Origin: Verrucomicrobiales bacterium
GTDB lineage: Bacteria > Verrucomicrobiota > Verrucomicrobiia > Limisphaerales > F1-12-MAGs170
DNA: 54,231 nt
Reading direction: 5' to 3'
NCBI GenBank assembly: GCA_005777315.1
Contig: SXMN01000041.1
Coordinates: forward strand, 1 to 54,231
Of the stretch, positions 28,429-37,828 are shown one piece after another. A program made the position numbers and the translations under genes. The notes under the pieces were generated by a model. That model was not told the origin of the DNA. It saw only the letters and a list, made by a program, of their open reading frames with translations, and made no database searches. The number at the start of each line of letters is the position of its first letter. The stretch's first letter is position 1.

Positions 28429-29395
28429 CCACCGGCTGGCCAGGCCTCAACTCGCGAGCATCGGCTGGAGAGAACTTCGCCTCGATCATGAACACCAGTT
28501 TCGCCCGGTTATCCCGGTTGTAGAGCACAGGCGGGGTGAACTCTGCCTGCGTGGACAGAAAGTTGACGGTCGCAGAACGGGCCGCCTTGGTGCCACTCAA
28601 AGTGACGGTCACTCTGGCACCCTGTTTGAATTCCGAAACGCGCGGCTCAGGCACGAAGAACCGGACCTTGATGTTTTCCGGCGGCAGAAGGCTCGCGACC
28701 GGATTGCCGGCCGGCACAAATTCTCCGACCCGATAAATCGTGTCCTGCACCACTCCGGAGACCGGAGACTTCTGAGCCTTCTGTTCCAGCGCCCACTGAG
28801 CTTTGGCGAGAGTGGCTTTGGCAGATTCCACTGCCGCTTCGGCAGCGCGGATTTCGTCCTCGCGCGCGCCGAGTCGCACGGTGTCGAGATCAGCGGCAAG
28901 GGAATCGACCTGAGCGCGATAGCCATCGCGCTGGGATTTGGCCTGATCCAATTCTGCGGTGGAAACCGTCTTGTCAGCAAAGAGTCGCTCCTTTCGGGCA
29001 AGCTCGGCAGACCAGAAATCAACATTGGCCTGTGCCTGCTTGAGCCTGCCTTCAAGCGATGCGATTTCTGAAGGGCGACCTCCCTTGCGCAAGTTGTCCA
29101 GTCGCGCCTGCATCTGGGTCACGTATTTTGCGGTTTCATCCACGGCCGCCTGCTCCGATTTACTCTCCAGAGTGAAGAGCAAATCACCGGTCTTGACCAA
29201 CTGCCCGCGCTCAATCGGGCGTTGCTCAAGCGTGCCGGCGAGTGGCGCGCTGACATATACGAACTCGCCTTCAATGTAGCCTTGGAGCTGACTCGATGGA
29301 GGGCGGGAACAACCGGCATGAAGCAGAACCAGCAGACAGGCAAGGAAGCTTGGAAGACCTGCTGCAAAGCTCATGAGTTTACGGATCGGGTGCAT
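28409..29395 (-). CDS. HlyD/YbhG-family periplasmic adaptor lipoprotein
   Basis: The ATG at 29395 gives 328 residues with a lipoprotein signal: a hydrophobic stretch ending LLHAGC, with Cys as the predicted lipid-anchored residue. The mature chain has the biotinyl-lipoyl half motif (VSAPLAGTLEQRPIERGQLVKTGDLLFTL), a long coiled-coil hairpin rich in Ala, Glu and Lys (~residues 90-200), the second half motif (KSPVSGVVQDTIYRVGEFVPAGNPV), and a beta-barrel domain ending RPGQPVDVELTR. It links the inner-membrane exporter to the periplasm or outer membrane. It is the first gene of the three-gene exporter operon; no outer-membrane channel gene is nearby. Confidence 0.93.
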   Translation of the reverse strand: MHPIRKLMSFAAGLPSFLACLLVLLHAGCSRPPSSQLQGYIEGEFVYVSAPLAGTLEQRPIERGQLVKTGDLLFTLESKSEQAAVDETAKYVTQMQARLDNLRKGGRPSEIASLEGRLKQAQANVDFWSAELARKERLFADKTVSTAELDQAKSQRDGYRAQVDSLAADLDTVRLGAREDEIRAAEAAVESAKATLAKAQWALEQKAQKSPVSGVVQDTIYRVGEFVPAGNPVASLLPPENIKVRFFVPEPRVSEFKQGARVTVTLSGTKAARSATVNFLSTQAEFTPPVLYNRDNRAKLVFMIEAKFSPADARELRPGQPVDVELTR

Positions 29396-29680
29396 TTTTT
29401 GTTTTGTGATCGTTCCGCACACAGGATTTCTCTGATGGCGCTACTGTCTGAGCGCCTTGGCGTCAAGCTTCGCGTCCGGCCCTGGCAAAACGCGCAGGAG
29501 GTGATGGCGATTTGAGAACAACTCATCAGTCAGAGTCAGGGTAGAGTTTGAACGGGCTTCAAGCCGCCGCCGAACACACATTCCATCGGATCACATGCCT
29601 GCGAATGTTTTTGATTTCCACCCGTGAAGGCAGCAACGTCTGTGTAAATCGAGCGCGACCTCCATACTCAAAGGCAACAC

Positions 29681-30724
29681 ATGAAGTGGTATTACGCAGA
29701 CGCGGGCAAATCTGTAGGGCCGATTCCTGAAGCGGAGTTTCTGAGCCTTGTTCAATCGGGAACCATCAAGGGAGAAACTCTCGTGTGGCGCGAAGGGATG
29801 GCGACATGGCAGCCATACGCAAGCGTTCAAGCGGCGGGTGCAGGCGCAGAAGAAAGGGACGGCTCCACGCCGGGAGTGCCAGCGGCGTCTCAGGAGAATG
29901 CGGGCGCAGGATCTGGTGCGCCGTCGAGCGCAGGATTCGAATCCGTATTCGACAATGCAACCCAGGGTGCCGGCTACATATCCGCGGAGGAGTTGTTAGC
30001 CAGGGATTATGACGTGCAGATACAAGGCTCGTTTCGTCGTTCGTGGGAGCTTTTTTCAGACCGCCCGGGGCTGACGATCGGGGTCACGGCTTTGATTGGA
30101 TTGCTGTTGATGATTGCAGGTGTGATTCCATACCTGGGGGTGTTGCTTTCAGTTTTTCTCACCGGGCCGCTCATCGGAGGCCTGTCATTATTCTTCATCA
30201 AACGTGCTCGGGGTGAAGCAGCCGATGTGAATGATGGCTTTGGTGGTTTCGGCCCGAAGTACTGGTCGCTGGTTTTGGCGGACATCGTTCCCAGGATTTT
30301 GACGTTTCTATGCGTGTTGCCCCTTATTGCGGTTGCCGCCGGGATCTTTATTCCGTTTTTTGTCGCGGCCCGTCAAGGGGGAGGCATGCCAGACGCAGCG
30401 CCCGTGGTGCTGATTCTTGTTGGCGGAGTTGTTGTGCTTGGGTGCGGCTTGATCGCGTTGGGGCTTCAAACGATCTGGCTATTCACGATTCCTCTAGTGG
30501 TGGACAAGGGAGTCGATTTCTGGACTGCGATGCAACTGTCAAGAAAAGTGGTGATGAAACACTTCTGGTGGACTTTTCTGTTGCTGTTGCTGCGGTTGGC
30601 GCTCTTTGTGATTGGAACTCTTTGTTGTTTGGTTGGACTCTTGATCACCGCACCGTGGGCCGCTGGAGCAGTCGCTGCATACTACCAGCGTGTTTTTGGG
30701 GATCTGGCCCCGCGGCAGCGTTAG
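29681..30724 (+). CDS. GYF_2-domain (DUF4339) membrane protein
   Basis: The protein has 347 residues. Residues 1-50 are a GYF_2-type domain (MKWYYADAGKSVGPIPEAEF, LVWREGMATWQPY). A low-complexity Ala/Gly/Ser linker follows, then about six hydrophobic helices from residue ~120 to the end, including FRRSWELFSDRPGLTIGVTALIG, which resembles DUF975-type membrane proteins with an amphipathic lead-in. GYF_2 domains are thought to bind proline-rich peptides in bacteria, so it may tether a partner to the membrane. No further function can be given. It is divergent from the exporter operon across 285 bp. Confidence 0.85.
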   Translation: MKWYYADAGKSVGPIPEAEFLSLVQSGTIKGETLVWREGMATWQPYASVQAAGAGAEERDGSTPGVPAASQENAGAGSGAPSSAGFESVFDNATQGAGYISAEELLARDYDVQIQGSFRRSWELFSDRPGLTIGVTALIGLLLMIAGVIPYLGVLLSVFLTGPLIGGLSLFFIKRARGEAADVNDGFGGFGPKYWSLVLADIVPRILTFLCVLPLIAVAAGIFIPFFVAARQGGGMPDAAPVVLILVGGVVVLGCGLIALGLQTIWLFTIPLVVDKGVDFWTAMQLSRKVVMKHFWWTFLLLLLRLALFVIGTLCCLVGLLITAPWAAGAVAAYYQRVFGDLAPRQR

Positions 30725-30877
30725 CCGAGGCTTACTCGGACCGCGATGCTGCAAGTGAATTTATCGTGCGTGAGAAGGTTCTGGTTGTTCCAGTGGAATG
30801 CAGCCTTGGCCATCGGTGTCCTTCGCCGACAAAAGCACCCTGCGTTTTACTGAGTTGGCAAAGTTGCCTCGACCGGT

Positions 30878-31981
30878 TTGGATGTCGTCGTGCCTGACTC
30901 CAAACGCCGAACCAATCAACCCGCCGTCCCCAAAGTATTGCCCGAAACCTGGAAAGCGCTTCTCGCCGCGGCGGATGATTTCAACCGCCTCGCACCGTGG
31001 GTGTGGATGCACGATTCTCACATCGTTGGCATCCGGCATCCGGTCACGGGAGAGGTCTTGCTTGCTTCGATCCTGGGCCGGTTGCGAACCCTGTTCGCGC
31101 TCCTGGTTTATCGCCGGACGTCGGGGCATCGCTGGTTGTTGAATACGATTTTGAATGATGGCGATCCGGGCGGGCTGGAAAGCGAGGACTCCGCCTTCGA
31201 GCAGGATGCGATCAAGGTGGAATTCACTCCGAAACGGGTATTGTGGAAGGAGGATCGCGCTATCATGGCGTCCGCCGGATTTGCGCCCACCGTCAAGCGC
31301 GGAAATGGCTGGCCTCTTTTTCGCAGCCTCGTGTCCGGGGGTTTTCCATGGCATATCACGCAGGCAGAGGCGGAAACGCTGTTGTTTGCGCTGCCACGAG
31401 TGGCCGCCGCTGCCCGGCTGGCGCGCGAATGTCCGGAAGTTTGGGGGAACCATCTGGATGGTGAAGTCGCTTTTCTACCGGACACCTTTGATCCCGCCGC
31501 CGGTGAACTCCGTCGTGAACAACTCGACTGGCATCCGATGATTCCGCCGCCCGAGCCGCCGGCCGATTTGGTTTCATTCGATGATCCGACCCTCGCGCGC
31601 TTGCAGGGACTTACCCAGGCGAAAGGGTTTCATCTGGAAGTGGACATGGGCTACTCAACGATGGCGGTCACCGATGTTGATCGTCCACGCTTTCCGAAAC
31701 TGGCTTTGGCCGTGGATCGCTCTTCGGGTTTCATTGGCGGCTTGCGCCTGGGTGAAATCACCGACCGAGATGGTGCAGAGACACTGGGGATTGTCCTGCT
31801 GAATGCGCTGACACAGACAGGGCATCGGCCGGAGACAATTCGCGTGCAGCGTTCGCGCGTGGCAGCAATGTTATCCGGCGTGGCGAAGGATCTGAAAATC
31901 CCTGTTCATCTCGATGCGGAACTGGCCGAATTAAACTCCGCGCGGCAGAGCATCGAACATGATTTCAACCGCCGCCAGTAA
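30878..31981 (+). CDS. DUF7309/DUF6930-like conserved protein
   Basis: The protein has 367 residues (TTG at 30878; a GTG at 30890 is equally plausible). The N-terminal half has a LPETWKALLAAADDFNRLAPWVWM segment followed by GIRHPVTGEVLLASILG and LLVYRRTSG, which I recall from DUF7309. The C-terminal ~140 residues (KGFHLEVDMGYSTMAVTDVDRPRFPKLALAVDRSSG, ETIRVQRSRVAAML) fit DUF6930. Family assignment is from memory and function is unknown. It is a soluble protein with no signal or membrane segment. It leads a rightward run with the SEC-C and SNF2 genes, 54 bp before the next start. Confidence 0.7.
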   Translation: MDVVVPDSKRRTNQPAVPKVLPETWKALLAAADDFNRLAPWVWMHDSHIVGIRHPVTGEVLLASILGRLRTLFALLVYRRTSGHRWLLNTILNDGDPGGLESEDSAFEQDAIKVEFTPKRVLWKEDRAIMASAGFAPTVKRGNGWPLFRSLVSGGFPWHITQAEAETLLFALPRVAAAARLARECPEVWGNHLDGEVAFLPDTFDPAAGELRREQLDWHPMIPPPEPPADLVSFDDPTLARLQGLTQAKGFHLEVDMGYSTMAVTDVDRPRFPKLALAVDRSSGFIGGLRLGEITDRDGAETLGIVLLNALTQTGHRPETIRVQRSRVAAMLSGVAKDLKIPVHLDAELAELNSARQSIEHDFNRRQ

Positions 31982-32035
31982 AGTGAGCGCCGTCCGCCCC
32001 AACATAACGCGACCATTCAACCGCGATTCCAGATC

Positions 32036-33304
32036 ATGAAGCCATCCACTGTAAAACGTTCCCAATATCCTGCAGGAACATTGATCGCCTACGGGCCGGA
32101 CGCCACCCACGCCACCAAACTCGTGGCGTCCATCGTCAAGGGTGCGCGTTCGCAGGAGGAAGACATTCTGCATCGGTGGCTCATCAACGAAGGTGAAATT
32201 CGGAACAATCCCACCATTGCTGCTGAAATTGCCGACTTCTTCAAACGCCACGGCGTCAAGGATACGGTCACCTACGACCGCATCATCGGTTGTCCGCACG
32301 AGGAAGGCATTGACTATCCCATGGGACGGACGTGTCCACACTGTCCTTTCTGGGCGAACATAGATCGTTTCACACATGAACCGATCAAGCCGCCCGTACC
32401 GTCGCGAACCACGGAGCAGATTCTCGCCGAACTCTCCTCGGTGCGGGAAAGCCAGCCGCGCGAAGCCTTGGAGAGCGCGGAAGCGTATCGGGCCGCGCTG
32501 GTCGAGCCGTTGCTTCAGGCCATCGAACGCGGCATTGCCGATCCGTCGGGTCTGCCGGAAGGCGAACGCATGCTGTCCAGTTACGCCACGTACCTGTTGG
32601 CGAAATGGCGTGAGCCGCGGGCTCTTCCCTATTTCATCCGCTGGCTGTCGTTGCCCGGCGAAGGCGCGTTTGATCTGGGCGGCGACACGGTGACGCAGGA
32701 CGGAGACCGGTTGCTAGCCTCGGTATTCGACGGTGATTTCGAGCCCATCAAGTCGCTCATCCTAAACCGCGAAGCCAACGAGTATTGTCGCGGGCAGGCG
32801 GTGCAGGCGCTCTCTTTGCTCGCCATTTGGAGCGAAGTGCCACGCACGACGGTGGAGGATTATCTTCTCTGGCTGGCGTGCGAGGGATTGGAGCGTGAGT
32901 TCAACCACGTCTGGAACAACCTCGCTTCGGCCTGTCTGGACATCGAAGCGCTGCGGGTTTTCCCGGAATTGCGCCGCGCCTACGATGAGGGGTTGATCGA
33001 GAATGGATTCATCTCTTTGAAGAACCTGGCCGAAGTCGAAGCCGGGCCGCGAGGCAAGCGGATCGAGCAGCAGCGCGAATTGCATCCGCCCATCGCCGAT
33101 GTGGCCGAGGAAACCAGCTGGTGGCAATGTTTCGAAGAAGCCCCGGGAGCCGATGCCATCCGAGTCGCCGAGCAGGCGCGGGAAATGGCCATATCCAGTC
33201 CGTTTGGATCAGCGACCCCTTACATCGCCCCTCCCAAAGTCGGACGCAACGATCCTTGCTCGTGCGGCAGCGGGAAGAAATTCAAGAAGTGCTGCGGAGG
33301 TTGA
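32036..33304 (+). CDS. Cys-rich + DUF1186-like + SEC-C zinc-binding protein
   Basis: The protein has 422 residues. Residues 1-115 form a distinct unit (YPAGTLIAYGPDATHATKLVAS, RHGVKDTVTYDRIIGCPHEEG) closing with a Cys/His cluster GRTCPHCPFW that could bind zinc. Residues ~125-330 are helical and Trp-rich, with PEGERMLSSYATYLLAKWREP and YCRGQAVQALSLLA, consistent with DUF1186. The last 22 residues are a perfect SEC-C motif (VGRNDPCSCGSGKKFKKCCG), which binds zinc and often mediates contacts with translation or export factors. The combination suggests an adaptor. It lies 54 bp after the DUF6930-like gene and 102 bp before the SNF2 helicase gene. Confidence 0.8.
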   Translation: MKPSTVKRSQYPAGTLIAYGPDATHATKLVASIVKGARSQEEDILHRWLINEGEIRNNPTIAAEIADFFKRHGVKDTVTYDRIIGCPHEEGIDYPMGRTCPHCPFWANIDRFTHEPIKPPVPSRTTEQILAELSSVRESQPREALESAEAYRAALVEPLLQAIERGIADPSGLPEGERMLSSYATYLLAKWREPRALPYFIRWLSLPGEGAFDLGGDTVTQDGDRLLASVFDGDFEPIKSLILNREANEYCRGQAVQALSLLAIWSEVPRTTVEDYLLWLACEGLEREFNHVWNNLASACLDIEALRVFPELRRAYDEGLIENGFISLKNLAEVEAGPRGKRIEQQRELHPPIADVAEETSWWQCFEEAPGADAIRVAEQAREMAISSPFGSATPYIAPPKVGRNDPCSCGSGKKFKKCCGG

Positions 33305-33406
33305 CCTGGCGCGAACGGGCTCCTCAGAGCGTTGCCCTCCTGACGAGTTGACGCATGGAGCGATTCCCACATTGCCGGGCCTTGAATCCTGCGCCAGCTT
33401 CTTCGC

Positions 33407-36241
33407 ATGTCATCGAACACAGTGAACCCGAAGAAGAGGCAAACCAAACCCGCCACCAAAGTCCCTCGCGGAAAAGAACGCAGACCCGCAGCCGACTCCG
33501 AGCCGGAAATCTCCCTGCCGCCCGCGCACGACTGGCGCACCACGGACAAGGATGAGATCAACCGCCGTCGGTTGCGGGCTCGCGAAGGTTCGTTCGCCAT
33601 CCGCAATGGCGACACGCGGTTTCCGGTGTTCTCCAATTTCTCCGTCGGCTCCGGGAGCGGGTTGACGTACGCCGTCGAGATTCGTGACGTGGCGGGGCGA
33701 CAGTTCGCCTGCACCTGCCAGGATTTTCGCAAGAACGGGCTCGGTACTTGCAAGCATGTCGAGGCGGTAATCCTCCACCTGGAAGCACGGTTCAGGAGGC
33801 TGTTGACGCAGGCGGTCAGGGATGGCTCACCGCGTGTGGATGTCGTGCCGGATGACGCCGCGGACACGTTACGGGTGGAGCGCGGGCTGGGGCTCCTGCC
33901 GACTGCTGCGGGGAGATGGTTCACCCCCGACGGGCACCTGACTGGCGCGGAGGTGGATGAAGTCTTGGCGGGGCTGGAGCTGTTGCGCACAGCCGACTTG
34001 CCGGAGTTGCGGATCTCGCAGGAGATTGTTCCGTGGCTCGAAACGCGCCGGCATCGGGCGGAACGCAAGGAGCTGCGCCGTGAATACGAACTCAAGGTTC
34101 ACGCTGGCGAATGGCCGGCGCACGAGACGCGCGTACCACTTTTCCCGTACCAGCGCGAAGGCATGCTGCATCTGGCCTTCACCGAACGCGCGCTGCTGGC
34201 GGATGAAATGGGCCTCGGCAAAACCATCCAAGCCATCGCCGCGTGCGCCCTGCTGAAACGGCTGGGCCGCGCCGCACGAGTGCTTGTCGTAACGCCGGCG
34301 TCCCTCAAGGGTGAGTGGGAGGATCAGATCCGGCAGTTCACCGACCTGCCGACGCGGCTCGTCTATGGAGGATTACCGGCGCGACGCAACGCGTACGATG
34401 CGGGCACGTTCTTTACTGTCGTCAATTACGAGCAGATGATCCGCGACGCCCTGGAAGTGAACGCACGTTTCCGCCCGGACGTGGTGGTGCTGGACGAAGC
34501 CCAGCGGATCAAGAATTGGAGCACATTGACCACGCAGGCGGTGAAGCGGCTCAAGAGCCGGTATGCGTTCGTGCTCACCGGCACGCCCATTGAGAACCGG
34601 ATTGACGAGCTTTATTCGCTGATGGATTTCCTTGAACCACGCGCGCTCGGGCCTTTGTTCCGGTTCAATCGCGAGTTTTACCAGTTCGATGAACGGGGGC
34701 GTCCGTGCGGCTATCGCGATCTCGTCAAATTGAATGAACGGGTCGCGCCCTACATGTTGCGCCGCCGCAAGAGCGACGTGGAAACGGAATTGCCCGACCG
34801 TACCGACCGCCAGCATTTCGTAAAGCTCACGGGGAAACAACAGCAGGTCTATGACGACCACCACGATGTTGTTTCCCGGCTCGCCAGCACCGCCAGGCGT
34901 CGTCCGCTCACGAAACAGGAGCAGGATCGGCTCATGATTCACCTTGCCATGATGCGGATGGTTTGCGACACGACATACATTCTCGACCCCAAGGTTCGCG
35001 ATTGTCCGAAGCTCGCCGAACTGGAGAAGATTCTCGAAGAATGCCGCGAGAATGAAGGCGTGAAGGTGATCATTTTTTCTGAATGGGAAAGGATGCTCGA
35101 ACTGGTGCGCGACCTTTGCAAGCGTCTCAAGCTGGGGTTCGCGTGGCATACCGGCTCGGTTCCACAGCAAAAGCGGCGCGCAGAAATCAACGCCTTCAAG
35201 AGCGATGTCAACTGCCGCGTGTTCCTCAGCACCGACTCCGGTTCGACGGGTTTGAATCTTCAGAATGCCAGCGTGGTCGTGAATTGCGATCTGCCGTGGA
35301 ATCCGGCGAAGCTCGAACAACGCATTGCCCGGGCGTGGCGCAAAAATCAAACCCGCGCGGTGACCGTCATCAATCTGGTCGCCGAAGGCACGATCGAACA
35401 TCGGATGCTGGAAACGCTGGCGAACAAGCAGGCCCTGGCGGATGGCGTTCTGGACAGGCGCGGCGACCTTGGCGCAATTCCGCTACGCACTGGCGGCCAG
35501 GCGTTCCTGAGCAAGCTGAACCAACTGGTGGGTGAAACGCCCAAGCCGGCGCAGGTGGCGGATTTGAAACCGTCAAAGCCCTCGGATCGCCTGCGGGCTT
35601 TCGCCGAGGAAGCGAGCCGCCAGATTGGCGTCTCACTGCTGTCGTGCGAAGAACGTTTTCCCCGCGAGGGTTCGCATTCAGTGCTTTATGTCATCGTCGA
35701 AGGTCAGGCGGCGTTGCACCGGCCGCGCCTTGAAGCATTGCACGCCGAACTGTGCGCAGACCTTGAATCCGTCGCGCCGGTGCGGCTGGAAATTCTGGAT
35801 CGCACCACGCATGAAGCCTTGGAAAGGCTGATTGCCGCCGGATTGATCGCGCCCACCAGCCGCGCCACCCGACCGCTGCATCCTTTTGCCGATGCACCAG
35901 CACCGTTGAACGCGCAGGAACTTGCCCGCGTTCAAGCCCATCGTGATCTGGCCGCGCGTAAACTCAAGATGGCGCGCCTTCTCACCGAGGGCGGCCTGCC
36001 CGACGAAGCACGCGCTCCGCTGCTGGATGCCGCGCTGGCGATGAGCCGGGCGTTGGCGGTGGAATCGCGGTTGCCCGAGCCGGGAGTTCTGGACGATATT
36101 TTGTCGCCGCCGCTCGACGCCGCGTGGGGCCGACACGCCATATCCATCCAGGATTTCCTGGCCCAGCCCAATGCGGACCGGGACCGGGCGACCAGGGCGA
36201 TGGAAGAGTTGCTGGGCATTCCCGACGACTGCCCGTTTTGA
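33407..36241 (+). CDS. SWIM-domain SNF2-family helicase/ATPase
   Basis: The protein has 944 residues. A basic N terminus is followed by a SWIM zinc finger (Cys102, Cys104, Cys115, His117, CxC-x10-CxH) that binds nucleic acid or protein. The SNF2 ATPase core begins near residue 245: LLADEMGLGKTIQA (Walker A), VLVVTPASLKGEW, VVVLDEAQRIKNW (DEAH-type box), VLTGTPIENRIDELYSLMDF, then the second lobe with VIIFSEWERMLELV, FLSTDSGSTGLNLQNAS and EQRIARAWRKNQTRAVTVINLV. A ~200-residue C-terminal extension is unassigned. It should translocate on duplex DNA or remodel nucleoprotein complexes. Its neighbours are uncharacterised, so the pathway is unknown. Confidence 0.92.
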   Translation: MSSNTVNPKKRQTKPATKVPRGKERRPAADSEPEISLPPAHDWRTTDKDEINRRRLRAREGSFAIRNGDTRFPVFSNFSVGSGSGLTYAVEIRDVAGRQFACTCQDFRKNGLGTCKHVEAVILHLEARFRRLLTQAVRDGSPRVDVVPDDAADTLRVERGLGLLPTAAGRWFTPDGHLTGAEVDEVLAGLELLRTADLPELRISQEIVPWLETRRHRAERKELRREYELKVHAGEWPAHETRVPLFPYQREGMLHLAFTERALLADEMGLGKTIQAIAACALLKRLGRAARVLVVTPASLKGEWEDQIRQFTDLPTRLVYGGLPARRNAYDAGTFFTVVNYEQMIRDALEVNARFRPDVVVLDEAQRIKNWSTLTTQAVKRLKSRYAFVLTGTPIENRIDELYSLMDFLEPRALGPLFRFNREFYQFDERGRPCGYRDLVKLNERVAPYMLRRRKSDVETELPDRTDRQHFVKLTGKQQQVYDDHHDVVSRLASTARRRPLTKQEQDRLMIHLAMMRMVCDTTYILDPKVRDCPKLAELEKILEECRENEGVKVIIFSEWERMLELVRDLCKRLKLGFAWHTGSVPQQKRRAEINAFKSDVNCRVFLSTDSGSTGLNLQNASVVVNCDLPWNPAKLEQRIARAWRKNQTRAVTVINLVAEGTIEHRMLETLANKQALADGVLDRRGDLGAIPLRTGGQAFLSKLNQLVGETPKPAQVADLKPSKPSDRLRAFAEEASRQIGVSLLSCEERFPREGSHSVLYVIVEGQAALHRPRLEALHAELCADLESVAPVRLEILDRTTHEALERLIAAGLIAPTSRATRPLHPFADAPAPLNAQELARVQAHRDLAARKLKMARLLTEGGLPDEARAPLLDAALAMSRALAVESRLPEPGVLDDILSPPLDAAWGRHAISIQDFLAQPNADRDRATRAMEELLGIPDDCPF

Positions 36242-36557
36242 CCGGAGCTTGTATTGTCATGAACCGCACGGAATGTGAACGAGCCGCACTTGACGCAGCC
36301 ACGCGGCAAATCGGACGAAATTGTCGTTTTCATTGTTCGGCGGGAAACGAAGTGCGTCGAGTGAAGAACAAGGCGAACGTGCTGCGGTCCTCCGCGCGGC
36401 TGAAGACATGGGATACGAATCCGCCATGACGCGTAATGAGGAGATCGCGCAGGCCTCGTTCCTGGCAATCCCACACAGGATCGAAGGAGTCGGGAGCATC
36501 CTCAGCCACGGCGAATTCATTTTGCTTCGTTGCACTCGCGGAGGTTATTCTCCGTGC
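36242..36557. other. 316-bp spacer with no convincing gene
   Basis: Three or four frames on both strands remain partly open, but none has family-like sequence. The downstream gene's frame extends back to 36321, yet its recognisable sequence starts at 36558. It may be a leader, or a dispersed sequence that keeps frames open like those in the kinase region; I see no clear terminal inverted repeats. Confidence 0.4.
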
Positions 36558-37781
36558 ATGGCCTTTCGGATACACGACAGCGTGGTACGCGGTGAAATCG
36601 ACAATCGCGTGAAGGGGATTGTGCGAGGCAATATCTGGATCGAAGCCCGCACCGAACCAGTCATGCTGGAACTCAAGGGCAACGCCCATCCCGATCTTGC
36701 AGGCTGCCTGCTCACGTTCATCAATCCACTCAAGCGCGTACCGCATCAACATCTGGATTCACTGCATCCTTTCCAAAACGGCACTATTGGGGATCTCACG
36801 GCTTCGCGGAAGGTGCGGGTGTATGACATTCCAGTCGCTGAAGCTTACATGATGTGCAAGCGCGGGGAGAAACCGCCCGAGCACATGGCCAATTGCCTTT
36901 ACCTAGAATGGTTCAGCGAGGCCAACGGGCGCGTCGTCATCGAGAGCGCGGATTATGAACTCACCATCTCGGCGCCGGAATGGCGGCTGACGCCTGAAGA
37001 AAACGAACAGCGATCGCAGGACGCCGCCTCCGGAATGGCTGGTTTCATGCAGAAGCTTACCGAAGCCATCGAGACACAACAGCGCGGACAGAAGGATCCC
37101 GATGTCGAATGGAATGAGCACGATTACGAGAAGTTCATGAAGGAGGCCGACGCGCGCACAGACAAATACATGGAGTTGCAGGAGAAATACGGAGACTCCG
37201 ATGAGGCTGAAGCGAAGATCGCGAAGGAAATGGGGTGGGATCGATGCGGCGCGGACGAGTCCGATGATGACGATGAGGGAATGTCCGCCGTGGAAATGAA
37301 TCGCATCTTCGAGAAAGCGGCCACTGAACCGCCGCCCGAACCAGACCCCCGACTGGAAGGCATTGATTGGATTCGAACGGAAGATGGCGACCTTCGCCAT
37401 CCACTGCAGCATCGTTGCTTCGAGAGCGCGGTCAGGTTCTGGCATGATGCCGATGAGCTTGGTTTGGGAAAGTCCTCGGACAAAGATCTGGGGCAGTTCG
37501 TTTTTGAATTCCAGACAACCGGCGTGAAGCTCGCGGGCGCGTTGAACGGACTCGCCGAAGGAAACGGTTACCGTGACAACGCCTTCACCGTCGCGTATCT
37601 CAAGCGGGCTCTCGATCACCTGCATAAATCACAGTCAGCACTGGAATCGGTCGCTCCGAAGAAGCTGTTGCCGGAAAGGATGATTTCAGAAGCACGGAAG
37701 GAACTGTTCGAGATCCGCGAGGGCATCTTGAAGTTGATGGATGCGTTTCGCGGACGAACTCCGCCACCGGGAGAAGGATGA
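36558..37781 (+). CDS. Conserved protein of unknown function (acidic, two-domain)
   Basis: The protein has 407 residues from the ATG at 36558, where a GGAGG lies 13 bases upstream and the distinctive opening AFRIHDSVVRGEIDNRVKGIVRG begins. Residues 1-140 look like a compact beta-rich domain (IWIEARTEPVMLELKGN, LTFINPLKR, KVRVYDIPVAEAYMM, EWFSEANGRVVIES). Residues ~145-270 are highly charged and helical with an acidic DESDDDDEG patch. Residues ~280-400 are helical (HRCFESAVRFWHDADEL, YLKRALDHLHKSQSALE). I recall similar hypothetical proteins in Verrucomicrobia and Planctomycetes but no function. It follows the SNF2 gene in the same direction. Confidence 0.8.
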   Translation: MAFRIHDSVVRGEIDNRVKGIVRGNIWIEARTEPVMLELKGNAHPDLAGCLLTFINPLKRVPHQHLDSLHPFQNGTIGDLTASRKVRVYDIPVAEAYMMCKRGEKPPEHMANCLYLEWFSEANGRVVIESADYELTISAPEWRLTPEENEQRSQDAASGMAGFMQKLTEAIETQQRGQKDPDVEWNEHDYEKFMKEADARTDKYMELQEKYGDSDEAEAKIAKEMGWDRCGADESDDDDEGMSAVEMNRIFEKAATEPPPEPDPRLEGIDWIRTEDGDLRHPLQHRCFESAVRFWHDADELGLGKSSDKDLGQFVFEFQTTGVKLAGALNGLAEGNGYRDNAFTVAYLKRALDHLHKSQSALESVAPKKLLPERMISEARKELFEIREGILKLMDAFRGRTPPPGEG

Positions 37782-37828
37782 CGGTTTGAGCGGGCAGCGG
37801 AAACAGCCAACCTCGGGCCTGGAAAACA

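Noticed and set aside
28409..29515. Plus-strand ORFs opposite the exporter operon and other long antisense ORFs
   Set aside because: They lie antisense to well-supported genes and show no domain or signal features; they are composition effects.
36321..36557. Longer N terminus for the 36558 gene
   Set aside because: The extra 79 residues are low in family character, while recognisable sequence and a GGAGG fit the ATG at 36558.
30878..37781. Calling the SNF2 cluster a known DISARM-type defence system
   Set aside because: An SNF2 helicase is present, but no DNA methylase, phospholipase-D-like or DUF1998 component accompanies it.
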